From UBA8517 sp964606975 (GTDB taxonomy: Bacteria > Patescibacteriota > Microgenomatia > UBA8517), in assembly GCA_964606975.1 (NCBI GenBank), contig CAZSGY010000026.1, positions 1-47,273 of the forward strand: a DNA stretch of 47,273 nucleotides, written 5' to 3'. The notes below the pieces were generated by a model. The model had not been told where the DNA came from. It ran no database searches and worked only from the letters and a program-made list of their open reading frames with translations. Below, one piece after another: positions 32,810-41,282 of the stretch. The translations under genes were made by a program, and so were the position numbers. Each line of letters starts with the position of its first letter. The first letter of the stretch is position 1.

Positions 32810-34700
32810 GATTAATTATACATTTCTTTTTTTGGGAATTTTATTCGTCACTTTCTTACCGGGATATCTGTTGGTGGAATTATTTTTTGCCGAGGTTAAG
32901 TTTTGGAAAAAAATCCCACTCTATTTGGTTGGCAGCGCAATAATGTCTACATTTTTGGTAGCCGCGCTTGGTTTAATCTTTGGTTTAAGTAGAGGTCTTC
33001 TTCTTGGAGTGGCGGCGGTTTTTTTAATAGCAGCTTTATATGTATTTTTTAAAAAGAAAAAATACAATTCCGATGAGATAAAGAAAAGATTGCCGGAAAT
33101 AATAGTCGGAGTTTTTATCTATGCCATTTATTTTACGGCTCTTTATCCCGCCATCTTCAGTTTTTATAACAATTATTTTGTAATGGGCGGTCCGAACTGG
33201 CAGGACACCGCCATGCACTTATCTATCATTGAGAGTATTGCTCAAGGAAATTTCCCGCCCCAGGCACCGTATTTTTCAGGACAACCTCTAAATTATTATT
33301 ATTTTGCAGATTTGCATGCAGCGATAGCGAACATCTTTTTTGGAGATTTTTTCCCTGAGATTCTGACTCTACTTAATCCTTTCTGGGCGGCAACCTTTTA
33401 TTTTTCAGTTTTTGCACTTACTTATCGATTGACCAAGAAAAAAATATTTTCTGTTATTGCCGGCTTTAGCGCCGTTTTTTACGGCAATTTGGGGTTTGTT
33501 AATTTTTTTAATGCCTTAATAAAGCAAAATAAAAACTATTTTGAATTAGTTGCCGTTAATCCCTTCAATTTTAATTTTGATTACCTGCAAATGGTTCCAA
33601 TGTCTGATTATTTTTTGCAAAACAGACCAATGATGGCAGGTTTGTCTCTGGTTACAGTGGCCATATTATTGCTAATTGATTCAAGCAAAAATCGAAAAAA
33701 TATTATTTTTGCCGGAATAATTGCCGGCTCACTACTTAAATTTCAGATGTTTGGCTTTTTAGTTGTTTGGATGTTTTTTGGGATTTATTTTTTTGTAAAT
33801 CTGATAACCAAAAAAATAACTTTTAAGAAAGTGATTAAAGCCGCGATCCTTTTTGCACCCACAACTTTAATATTGGGATTAATTTCAGTGGCTTCAAAAG
33901 TCGGGACCAGATCAATGTTTCAGGTATTCTTGGACAGTTTTTCCTTTGGCCCATGGCAAGCACACGACGCCGGCTGGTTTATTTGGTTTTTTATCGGCAA
34001 TTTGGGAATAGGTTTTGTTGTTTATATTTTTAGTTTGTTTTTAAAACCTTTGAGAAAAGACACCGCCGCTCTTTGTCTGGCCATTCTTTCCTTGGTTTTA
34101 TTGGCCATTCCGGTTTCTATGAAATTTACGCTTTATGAATTTGACATGCTCAAATTTTATTATTATTTAATCCCCTTAATTTCTGTGTTGCTGGGTTTTT
34201 ATTTTGCCAATTCCAAACACAAATCCGCGGCAGTGTTTCTTTTTATCTTTTTGACAATTACTTCTTCGCTAACCTCCATCAATTTGCTTGCTCATTCGTA
34301 TTTGAATAAAACTCTTGGTTATTCGTACTCAGACTACGAGTCCGGAATTTGGATCCGGGAAAATATCCCTCAAAAATCAGTTTTTGTTACCCTACCCACC
34401 GTGCATTCCGCACCCAGCGATATAGGAGGGAGATTAAGGGTAATTTCCTATATTAATTGGCCGTACTCACACGGATTTAACACGGGTTCTGATAATGTGT
34501 TTTCGAGGGTTTATGACGTAAGAGTTGTATATGAAACTGGCGACACTTCTCAAATCAAGCTAAAATATGGGGCAAAGTTTATATATTTGGGACATGAGGA
34601 AAAGGCTCAATTTCCCAACGCCGATCGTGTTTTTGATAAAGAAACAAACTTAAATAAGGTTTACGATAAAGACGGAATCAAAATTTATGAAATTTTTTAA
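32808..34700 (+). CDS. Large membrane protein of the DUF2298 (YYY) type
   Basis: 630 aa with about 12-14 membrane helices. Residues near 160-175 read QPLNYYYFADLHAAI, like the triple-Tyr signature that names the Chlor_Arch_YYY (DUF2298) family, and GPNWQDTAMHLSIIESIAQGNFPPQAPYFSG shortly before has the Asp-rich first-loop character of GT-C transferases. The last ~120 residues are a soluble domain (YESGIWIRENIPQKSVFV onward). Probably a membrane glycosyltransferase or related enzyme on the outer face. It overlaps the next gene by 14 nt. Confidence 0.6.
   Translation: MINYTFLFLGILFVTFLPGYLLVELFFAEVKFWKKIPLYLVGSAIMSTFLVAALGLIFGLSRGLLLGVAAVFLIAALYVFFKKKKYNSDEIKKRLPEIIVGVFIYAIYFTALYPAIFSFYNNYFVMGGPNWQDTAMHLSIIESIAQGNFPPQAPYFSGQPLNYYYFADLHAAIANIFFGDFFPEILTLLNPFWAATFYFSVFALTYRLTKKKIFSVIAGFSAVFYGNLGFVNFFNALIKQNKNYFELVAVNPFNFNFDYLQMVPMSDYFLQNRPMMAGLSLVTVAILLLIDSSKNRKNIIFAGIIAGSLLKFQMFGFLVVWMFFGIYFFVNLITKKITFKKVIKAAILFAPTTLILGLISVASKVGTRSMFQVFLDSFSFGPWQAHDAGWFIWFFIGNLGIGFVVYIFSLFLKPLRKDTAALCLAILSLVLLAIPVSMKFTLYEFDMLKFYYYLIPLISVLLGFYFANSKHKSAAVFLFIFLTITSSLTSINLLAHSYLNKTLGYSYSDYESGIWIRENIPQKSVFVTLPTVHSAPSDIGGRLRVISYINWPYSHGFNTGSDNVFSRVYDVRVVYETGDTSQIKLKYGAKFIYLGHEEKAQFPNADRVFDKETNLNKVYDKDGIKIYEIF
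32815..32820 (-). promoter_or_regulatory. -10 box of the GT-C-like membrane gene, leaderless
   Basis: Minus-strand TATAAT ends 5 nt before the ATG at 32809, the same spacing as for tsaC-tsaE. It lies inside codons 3-5 of the divergent gene. Confidence 0.5.
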
Positions 34701-37107
34701 GAGATATAAAAACATTTTATATCTGCTTTTGTTTGCGCTGATTTTGAGGATACCACTTTCCTTTTTTGGGACTTTGGAACTAGACCAAAATACATTTATT
34801 GCTTGGAGTTCCGATTTGGCAAAAAACGGTTTTAAAAATTTTTACAATGGATGGAGTGATTATTTGCCCGGATATTTATATTTTTTGTGGGGGTTGGGAA
34901 AGGTGAATTTATTAAATATATTTCCGGAAGTCCTTCTCTATAAAATTCCTGGAATTCTTGCTGATTTGGCAACCGGTTTTTTGATTTATGAAATAATTAA
35001 GAAATACAAAAACGAAAAATGGGGTTTAATTGCAGCCGCAATATATGTCTTCAATCCGGCAATAATTGCCAACTCCACTTTTTGGGGACAGGTTGACTCG
35101 CTGACATCGTTAGCTTCAATTGCTGCCGTTTATTTATTAAGTCGGAACTATGTACTTTCCGCTGCCGTCCTGGCCGCCGGAACATTGATCAAGCCCCAGG
35201 CGGCGTTTATTATGCCCATTATTTTTATACTAATGCTTAAAGAAAAATGGAAGTTCTCAAAGATACTTATTTACCTGACTAGCGGCCTTATAGTCTTTAT
35301 TTTGGGGTTTGTGCCGTTTGCCAAAGGAGACCTAATTCCCTTTGTTTTAGATAGATTGACTCTCTCGGCCAACCAATATCCCTATACTTCAGTAAATGCA
35401 TTTAATTTCTGGGGGCTTTTTGGATTTTGGAGACCTGACAATATTTACCTCCAGTTTGGGGGGTATCTTGTTGTTTTACTAACAACAGTTTTATTTTCCC
35501 TAAAGTATGCCAAAAAGAAGCTTGCCGTTTACTATCTTTTGACTTTTGTTTTTGCTGCCAGCTTTATGTACTTTACACGAATGCATGAAAGACACCTCCT
35601 GCCGCTTTTGGCTCCGTTGGCAATAGTATCTGTCGACAACCCCGCACTTTTGCTCGTGTATTTGGGGTATTCGCTAATTTATTTTGCCAATTTGGTTTAT
35701 TCTTATTTCTGGATCTCAAATAATTTTATTCAGGTTTTTCCGGATTTTTTTATCAAGTTATTAATTTTTTTAAATAACTCATTTTTAATATATATAACTT
35801 ACGTCATATTAAAAGACAAAAAAGTGTCTTGGAAAAGATTTTCGTCAATATTTATCTTATTGGCTAAGAAAATAAAAAGCAGGAAAACCAGGGTTGTTAA
35901 GTTGCCGGATCTAAAATTAAATAAAAATACAATTAAGGCGATTCTTTTTTTGATTTTGGGGTTTGCATTTGTTACTAGGGTTTTTGATTTAAGCAAACCC
36001 GATACCATGTACTTTGATGAGGTTTACCACGCTTTTACCGCCAAGGTGATGATGGGGCCTGAATCTTATAAAGCTTGGGAGTGGTGGAACACTCCTCCTG
36101 AGGGGTATGCGTATGAATGGACACATCCGCCTCTGGCCAAATTGGGAATGGTTTTGGGAATGTCCATTTTCGGTCAAACCTCATTTGGGTATCGGATTCC
36201 CGGAGCCATCTTGGGAGTGGGAGCAGTATTTTTGGTCTATCTTATTGCCAGGCATATTTTTAAGGACGAGGCAATCGGATTAATGGCAGCGGCCGCGTTT
36301 TCTTTAGATGGTCTGGCGCTTGTCATGAGTCGGATTGGAATGAATGACAGTTATATTCTTTTTTTCTCCTTACTTTCTATTTATATGTTTATGAAAGAAA
36401 AAGATTTGTTTTCTGCTACCTCCTTTGGTTTGGCTATTTCTTCAAAATGGTCTGCCGTTTGGGCGATTCCGATCTTTTTTGTTTTGTGGCTAAAGCGAAA
36501 AAACAAATTCAAACCCTCGATTTTTTGGTTTGTGCTTTTACCGCCGGTTATTTACCTCTTGTCGTATTTGCCGATGTTTGCCACGGGGCACACTCTGTCC
36601 ACATGGTGGGGAATGCAACAGCAAATGTGGTGGTATCACACAAGGCTTGAAGCGACACATCCTTACACGTCTCAGTGGTGGACGTGGCCGCTTTTAATCC
36701 GACCGATTTATCTTTATACAAGTAACGAAATAGGAGGTATGGTCAGTAGAATCTATGCAATGGGCAATCCGTTTGTGTTTTGGTTCGGTTTGCTTTCGGT
36801 AATTGCCTCAGCAGCTTATGCGGCAATTGAGAAGAACAAAAGCCTGGGATTGGTGGTTTTTTCCTATTTAATTTTCTTTGCAGCTTGGGCAGCATCTCCG
36901 AGAATTATGTTTTTGTATCACTATTTACCCTCCGTCCCATTTATGGCAATTGCCACCGCTTATGTCTTGCGCCGGAACTCAAAACTTGTACCGCTTTATT
37001 TTGGATTGTGTTTTCTGGCGTTTGTTTATTTTTACCCGCATTTTATCGGATTAAACATCCCCCTTGCCTTGGATAGAAGCTATTATTGGTTGAGTACCTG
37101 GAGATAG
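34687..37107 (+). CDS. Double GT-C fusion: mannosyltransferase-like module plus protein O-mannosyltransferase (PMT) module
   Basis: 806 aa, some 20 membrane helices. Residues 1 to about 380 form a first GT-C unit (LELDQNTFIAWSSDLAKNGF with D33, YLPGYLYFLWGLG, FWGQVDSLTSLASIAAVYLL). After a basic linker (about 385-410) comes a complete PMT-like unit: YFDEVYHA with the catalytic Asp-Glu at 444-445, EWTHPPLAKLGM with THPP at 479-482, SRIGMNDSYILFFSLLSIY, and the late AASPRIMFLYHYLPSVPF. Bacterial PMTs (Rv1002c type) move mannose from polyprenyl-P-mannose to Ser/Thr of exported proteins. The genes just downstream encode Thr/Pro-rich surface proteins that would be obvious acceptors. The start overlaps the upstream gene by 14 nt. 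Confidence 0.85.
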   Translation: MKFFKRYKNILYLLLFALILRIPLSFFGTLELDQNTFIAWSSDLAKNGFKNFYNGWSDYLPGYLYFLWGLGKVNLLNIFPEVLLYKIPGILADLATGFLIYEIIKKYKNEKWGLIAAAIYVFNPAIIANSTFWGQVDSLTSLASIAAVYLLSRNYVLSAAVLAAGTLIKPQAAFIMPIIFILMLKEKWKFSKILIYLTSGLIVFILGFVPFAKGDLIPFVLDRLTLSANQYPYTSVNAFNFWGLFGFWRPDNIYLQFGGYLVVLLTTVLFSLKYAKKKLAVYYLLTFVFAASFMYFTRMHERHLLPLLAPLAIVSVDNPALLLVYLGYSLIYFANLVYSYFWISNNFIQVFPDFFIKLLIFLNNSFLIYITYVILKDKKVSWKRFSSIFILLAKKIKSRKTRVVKLPDLKLNKNTIKAILFLILGFAFVTRVFDLSKPDTMYFDEVYHAFTAKVMMGPESYKAWEWWNTPPEGYAYEWTHPPLAKLGMVLGMSIFGQTSFGYRIPGAILGVGAVFLVYLIARHIFKDEAIGLMAAAAFSLDGLALVMSRIGMNDSYILFFSLLSIYMFMKEKDLFSATSFGLAISSKWSAVWAIPIFFVLWLKRKNKFKPSIFWFVLLPPVIYLLSYLPMFATGHTLSTWWGMQQQMWWYHTRLEATHPYTSQWWTWPLLIRPIYLYTSNEIGGMVSRIYAMGNPFVFWFGLLSVIASAAYAAIEKNKSLGLVVFSYLIFFAAWAASPRIMFLYHYLPSVPFMAIATAYVLRRNSKLVPLYFGLCFLAFVYFYPHFIGLNIPLALDRSYYWLSTWR

Positions 37108-37109
37108 CC

Positions 37110-37397
37110 TTAGGCGGGTGCCAAATAAAAACCTCCCTTAACGATCACATACACAAGCGCTCCCAAAAAGAGGATCATAATTAGAAAGTAAATAACCGAC
37201 CATTTGCCGGATTTTGGAAAAAATTTGTCAAAAGGGTAATAAGAGAAGATTTCCGGCTTTAATCTTTTTAGGGAGTAAGTTGTTATCCAATAGGCAAAGA
37301 AAAATACTATTAGAAATCCGATCACAAAAATTATATCAACATAATTTGTCCGGATAAAATCTATTCCGGGTGTGATTGAAGAAATAATTTTGTTCAC
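37110..37397 (-). CDS. Small two-helix membrane protein
   Basis: 95 aa. Two membrane helices (about residues 19-40 and 70-90) are separated by a basic, aromatic loop (LKRLKPEIFSYYPFDKFFPKSGK). I do not recognise it. It is the last gene of the leftward pilN operon, 6 nt after the LPQSG mini-protein, and its stop is 2 nt from that of the PMT fusion gene on the other strand. Confidence 0.6.
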   Translation of the reverse strand: MNKIISSITPGIDFIRTNYVDIIFVIGFLIVFFFAYWITTYSLKRLKPEIFSYYPFDKFFPKSGKWSVIYFLIMILFLGALVYVIVKGGFYLAPA

Positions 37398-37403
37398 AAG
37401 CTT

Positions 37404-37898
37404 TTAGAGAGCCAAAAGTATTGCGCCTAAGATTATCAAGATGCCAAATCCGGCACCAAAAAGTGTGGGCCAACCGGTCCCGGATTGGGGAAGCGATGCT
37501 TCGGTGGGTGTCGGGGTGGCAGTATTAACACTAACCGATGTCGACGTCGGTGTGGCGGCTGCCTTCGTCGGCGTTGCTGTCGGTGTCGGGGCGATATAAC
37601 CTGTTGGGGTTGGTGTCAGTGTAGTAAGCGGTGTGGCCGTTGCCATAGCAGTGGTAGTTGGGGTTGCGGTCAAAGTCGGAATTGGGGACTCAGTGGGTCC
37701 GGAGATTGTAAAAGTTATCGAACAATTATTTACGGGCGCCACATTTTCTGCTTTGGGAAGACTTTCGGGGACATTAGGAGCAACAGGTTCTTGTCTTAGC
37801 TCATACAACCTAATGGCGGTGAAGATGGCAATTCCCGCCAGGATAACAGTTGTAATTATTATTAAAATTGTTCCGAGTTTGCTAACTGGTTTTTTCAT
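37404..37898 (-). CDS. Thr/Pro-rich surface protein with LPQSG sorting-type signal
   Basis: 164 aa. A signal anchor at about residues 8-28, a short region with one Cys (NNCSITFTISG), then about 70 residues of almost only Thr, Pro, Ala, Ser (TPTPT repeats), then LPQSG at 136-140 and a hydrophobic segment to the end. The layout is that of sortase substrates, with LPQSG in place of LPxTG; the usual positive tail is missing. The Thr/Pro tract looks like a target for O-mannosylation by the PMT-type enzyme next door. TPTPTEASLPQSG is identical, residue for residue, to the end of the protein at 38927-40300, but encoded by different codons. No sortase gene is in the window. Confidence 0.75.
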   Translation of the reverse strand: MKKPVSKLGTILIIITTVILAGIAIFTAIRLYELRQEPVAPNVPESLPKAENVAPVNNCSITFTISGPTESPIPTLTATPTTTAMATATPLTTLTPTPTGYIAPTPTATPTKAAATPTSTSVSVNTATPTPTEASLPQSGTGWPTLFGAGFGILIILGAILLAL

Positions 37899-37907
37899 AT
37901 TTTTTGA

Positions 37908-38927
37908 TTAAAACCACCCCAACGTGGCGTGGTGAACTTGTCCTGTGACTGAAAAAGTTGTTGTTCCTTCAGGTATGGTATAAGACTGACAATAAATAGT
38001 AGATTCTGGTTTTTGAGTGGTTCCTGGTTTCAGCATTGTGGTATCTGACTGTTGTACTCCGTTGATAATAAATCTGGCCATGTCAAAAGAGCCTGAAGTT
38101 GCAGAACCTGACACACATAAATTAATTACATCTCCGGCCTTTAATGAAGACCTATCAGTTGATGCAAGGGTGTTCCAGTCGGCATCAAAGGTTGTTACAC
38201 TGCTACAGCTGGCGGTCGTTGTGGGGGGCGCAGTTGGGGGCGTAGTTGGGTTGGTCACGGGGGGTGTTGTGCTACTGTCGCATTGTTTGGGACTAAGAGA
38301 ACATTGAACAGCATAGGGTTCTTGTCCGTCACAAATAACGGCGGTGTTAAAACACCACCACTTTCCATATTCATAATTTTTCCAGGTATAGCCGGACGGA
38401 CAAAGGCAATTCCCATCAGGAACAATAATTCCGGGGTTACCTTTTAGGTTATAACAAGCATACTCATTATTTTGTCCACCCTGGAAACAATCTCCTGATA
38501 CAACATTGCCGACGCAGGAGTGGCTTCCTAAATTTTCACATATAGGATAAACAGCCTTTTGTTGGAAAAGTTGTTTTTGCCCGACCGTGTAAGTTGCGAT
38601 AGCAACACCTCCGACCAGTGCAAAAATTCCTAAAATTGTGGCGATTATTTTTCCTGTCCCAAATTTTTTCTTGGGTGTAGAAGTAATGTTGGAAAAATCC
38701 GGGGGTGGTGCGGCCGACCCGGGATTGCCGGCTGGTGTTACTGGAGTAACAGGAGAAGCTGCTTGATTCACCGAGGTGTCCGGGGTCAATGTGTCCTGTG
38801 GAGCGGTTGTAACATTCGAGAAATCAGTGGGTGTGGGAGGCAAATCAGTTTGAGGGGAAAATGGAGCGGATCCAAGATCGTTTGTCTGCGGGGTTTGGCT
38901 TGGGTCGGGCTGATTTTGGTTGGGCAT
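37908..38927 (-). CDS. Cys-rich surface protein with Pro-rich cytoplasmic tail
   Basis: 339 aa. Residues 1-90 are rich in Pro, Thr, Gln and contain a repeat of DFSN(V/I)T (35-40 and 77-82 region). One membrane helix is at 92-114. The outer part has a Cys-rich domain of about 90 residues (ICENLGSHSCVGNVVSGDCF, CLCPSGYTW and others), a Thr/Pro linker (TNPTTPPTAPPTTT) and a C-terminal beta-rich domain ending GQVHHATLGWF. Cys spacing suggests disulfides outside the cell. I do not recognise the domains. Its ATG overlaps the upstream stop (TAATG), so it is co-translated with the Fn3/LPQSG gene. Confidence 0.7.
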   Translation of the reverse strand: MPNQNQPDPSQTPQTNDLGSAPFSPQTDLPPTPTDFSNVTTAPQDTLTPDTSVNQAASPVTPVTPAGNPGSAAPPPDFSNITSTPKKKFGTGKIIATILGIFALVGGVAIATYTVGQKQLFQQKAVYPICENLGSHSCVGNVVSGDCFQGGQNNEYACYNLKGNPGIIVPDGNCLCPSGYTWKNYEYGKWWCFNTAVICDGQEPYAVQCSLSPKQCDSSTTPPVTNPTTPPTAPPTTTASCSSVTTFDADWNTLASTDRSSLKAGDVINLCVSGSATSGSFDMARFIINGVQQSDTTMLKPGTTQKPESTIYCQSYTIPEGTTTFSVTGQVHHATLGWF

Positions 38928-40300
38928 TAATTTTTATTAGATATCTTCCAGGTATAGAAACTAAATGAAATTACTACTAATCCCATCATAAACAGCAGAA
39001 TGCTTGGAGTCAAGCTTCCAGATTGCGGCAGGGAAGCTTCGGTTGGTGTAGGTGTTTTTGTGGGTTTTGGTGTAGGTGTTTTTGATATAGCGGGGGCTAT
39101 CGTGGACAGAGGTGTTGCACTTGGTTTTGGCGTGGGTTGGGTTGTGGCAGGTGTGTTTACTGGTGTTCCCGATGGAGTGGCAACAAAAGCCGGCAATTCT
39201 CCTGCTTGAACAACAAAACTTCTGGTCAGAGTTCTTTTAATCCCGGAAACATCTACCCAAGAGATGGTAACAGAATGGGTTCCCGGGGCTAAATTTGTTG
39301 GCGGTGACCAACTCCAGAGACCTGCGGAAGAAACTTTAGACGTTCCTGAAATTTGATTTTCTGAGTTAACGATAATAGTAATTTCTGTTCCCACAGGTCC
39401 CTCACCAAAAAATTCCGGTTTCTGGCTTGAAATTATTTCCCCTTCAGAAACGTTCTCCAGCGTTACACTTTTTGTTTGTGTGATTTTCTCACCGTTTAAG
39501 TTGAATTTTGATTCGATAGTTGCCGATTCAGGCAAGTTTAAGTCCGCGCTTGGGTTTTCTCCATCTAAACTTGGTTCGAGACTCCTAAAATCCTGATCCC
39601 GGCCGATGATTAATGCGGGAATGGGGTTGGCGGATCTGGAAAATATTTTTGCAGTTGCCATCTCGCCCGGGCCATTGGCGGCAGAAACCTCCAAAAGTGT
39701 TTTGTTCGCATCCACCTGTGCATATGCAGCGAGGTCTGTCGTTCTTACAGAACCAATTTGTAAAACAAACGTCCCATTGTCGGATGATAGTGTGGAAACG
39801 GTGTAGCCATTGATTGTTATATAAACTATCGCCCGTTTTACCACCTCGCCGGAAGCAGTAATTACCGAACCGGAAACCGGAATTGTTATCGGACTAATAG
39901 GTAAAAGGGCGCCCGTGGTAAATTGCCAGGGAACTCCATTGTTATCAAAAGTTGTTCCTTCGGAATTAATTTTAAAAAAATATTCCGTATTTGGATTCAG
40001 TCCCGTAAGGGTAATGCTGTGGGTAACAAATTTATCATCATTTTCAGTTTCGTTAATTAAAGTCCCCACATTTTTATTTGTTCCATACGAAACAAATCCC
40101 GTTGTTTGGTCGTCTGTAATCCAAGAAATAGTTGCCGAAGAATCGGTTAGATTGCTTATTCTGACATCTTTTGGGGTAATCGTTGGCCCGGCCCCAATTT
40201 TAAATATTTGATTGTTTTTTAAAAGAAACACCCCGGCAAACACTCCGGCGAAAAGCAAGAGTATTCCTAAAATGGTAGGGATTTTATTTTTTTTGATCAT
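38927..40300 (-). CDS. Fibronectin-III-like, Ig-like surface protein with LPQSG sorting-type signal
   Basis: 457 aa. Signal anchor at about 9-29; an Fn3-like domain at about 40-130 (VRISNLTDSSATISWITDD, LTGLNPNTEYFFKI); a carboxypeptidase-regulatory-like or similar beta domain at about 135-215; a bacterial Ig-like domain at about 280-370 (PEFFGEGPVGTEITI, WSWSPPTNLAPGTHSV); a Thr/Pro linker; LPQSG at 424-428; a hydrophobic segment and a tail with Lys/Asn (KISNKN). This is a classic cell-wall-anchored adhesin layout, but with LPQSG. It overlaps the upstream gene by 4 nt and the downstream one by 1 nt, in the pilN-pilO operon. Confidence 0.8.
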   Translation of the reverse strand: MIKKNKIPTILGILLLFAGVFAGVFLLKNNQIFKIGAGPTITPKDVRISNLTDSSATISWITDDQTTGFVSYGTNKNVGTLINETENDDKFVTHSITLTGLNPNTEYFFKINSEGTTFDNNGVPWQFTTGALLPISPITIPVSGSVITASGEVVKRAIVYITINGYTVSTLSSDNGTFVLQIGSVRTTDLAAYAQVDANKTLLEVSAANGPGEMATAKIFSRSANPIPALIIGRDQDFRSLEPSLDGENPSADLNLPESATIESKFNLNGEKITQTKSVTLENVSEGEIISSQKPEFFGEGPVGTEITIIVNSENQISGTSKVSSAGLWSWSPPTNLAPGTHSVTISWVDVSGIKRTLTRSFVVQAGELPAFVATPSGTPVNTPATTQPTPKPSATPLSTIAPAISKTPTPKPTKTPTPTEASLPQSGSLTPSILLFMMGLVVISFSFYTWKISNKN

Positions 40301-40620
40301 TGTTCAGGTAAGCCGCTGGGTGACGCCTCAGGTGTGGCTGAAGGTAGAGGTGTCTCCGTTGTTGGCGTTTGTACAGTACTCGTTGGCCCGCTAAAACTCA
40401 TTTGCGGAATTTCCGAATCGGGTATAAAAATTGCAGATTCAATTTTTTGGATCACTTTAGTGTTCAGAGTCGGATTTAAAGGTTTCAATACTTCTTCCGG
40501 GACAGGTGTCGGAGGTTTTACAGAGATGGCTCTATAAATACCCAGACCCACCCAAACCAGGGCAGTCAGGAGCGTCAGAATAAGTATTGTTATTGGTTTT
40601 GGTAAGGATTCCTTTTTCAT
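40297..40620 (-). CDS. Single-pass membrane protein, pilus-operon component of unknown role
   Basis: 107 aa from the ATG at 40620, one base after the pilO stop. One membrane helix at about residues 9-28, a Pro-rich segment (PPTPVPEEVLKPLNP), a possible beta strand region (KVIQKIESAIFIPDSEIP) and a Ser/Thr/Pro tail. It occupies the place where pilP sits in classical pilMNOPQ operons, but has no lipobox, and the similarity to PilP is not visible. A longer frame starting at 40677 would overlap pilO by 56 nt and lacks support. Confidence 0.6.
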   Translation of the reverse strand: MKKESLPKPITILILTLLTALVWVGLGIYRAISVKPPTPVPEEVLKPLNPTLNTKVIQKIESAIFIPDSEIPQMSFSGPTSTVQTPTTETPLPSATPEASPSGLPEQ

Positions 40621-40621
40621 A

Positions 40622-41281
40622 TTATTTGTCGCTTCCCAGATAAGGCACTCTTCCGGATACAACCGCAACGATGACACGACCCGATTCTGTAACCGAGGAA
40701 TTTATGGTAATACTGTCGATTGCAGAAATAGTCCTGAGCTTTTCTAAATCCCTAATAAAATTACTTATGTTGGCATAGCCGCCCCTGATGCTAATAGAAT
40801 ACCCCATTTCATTTGCACCTTCGGGGAGAGGTTTAAGCTCTCCCGAAACTCTAACAGTTTTTGGACTTCCCACAAGAATAACGTCATTGATAACAAGGCC
40901 TATAAGCTCCACCCCGTCTCTGGCAGATAAGCCTTCGATTTGTTTTGTAAACAAATCGGGACTCGGCGCAGAAGAAACAGCTGTGTTAATTTTCTCTAAA
41001 TACATTTGGTTTTGGATCAAAACACCATTGGCTTTTTGTAAATCGCTGACTTTTTGGTTAAGTGCCTCAAGGGTTTTCTTTTCCTCTTTAATTTGTTGGA
41101 CAAGGCTAATAATGGTTATAGCCGTAGGTTTGAGTGCAAACATAGCAAAAATAATTACGGTTACAATTGACAGAACTATTTCCAGGAAGGCGCGCAAATC
41201 AGCCCTTTTTTTATAAAGGGAGGAAATATTCAAAAATAACTCTTTGTATCTGTAGTATGACGATCTCCAGCCTGTTGCCAT
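40622..41281 (-). CDS. pilO: Type IV pilus inner-membrane protein PilO
   Basis: 219 aa. A membrane helix at about residues 31-53, a coiled coil (QQIKEEKKTLEALNQKVSDLQ onward) and a C-terminal ferredoxin-like domain with GYSISIRGGYANISNFIRDLEKL, which is the typical PilO strand-helix element. PilO pairs with PilN in the membrane and aligns the pilus machine. It follows pilN after 1 nt (TAA, one base, ATG), as in pil operons. The other machine genes (pilB, pilC, pilM, pilin) are not in the window. Confidence 0.82.
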   Translation of the reverse strand: MATGWRSSYYRYKELFLNISSLYKKRADLRAFLEIVLSIVTVIIFAMFALKPTAITIISLVQQIKEEKKTLEALNQKVSDLQKANGVLIQNQMYLEKINTAVSSAPSPDLFTKQIEGLSARDGVELIGLVINDVILVGSPKTVRVSGELKPLPEGANEMGYSISIRGGYANISNFIRDLEKLRTISAIDSITINSSVTESGRVIVAVVSGRVPYLGSDK

Positions 41282-41282
41282 C

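Noticed and set aside
37485..37700. Possible tandem DNA repeat or CRISPR-like array
   Set aside because: The periodicity is that of Thr-Pro codons in a coding region, with varying spacing and no unique spacers.
37485..37799. Rightward open frame rich in Arg, Gly and Cys
   Set aside because: It is the antisense reading of the Thr/Pro repeat of the LPQSG mini-protein; low complexity explains the lack of stops.
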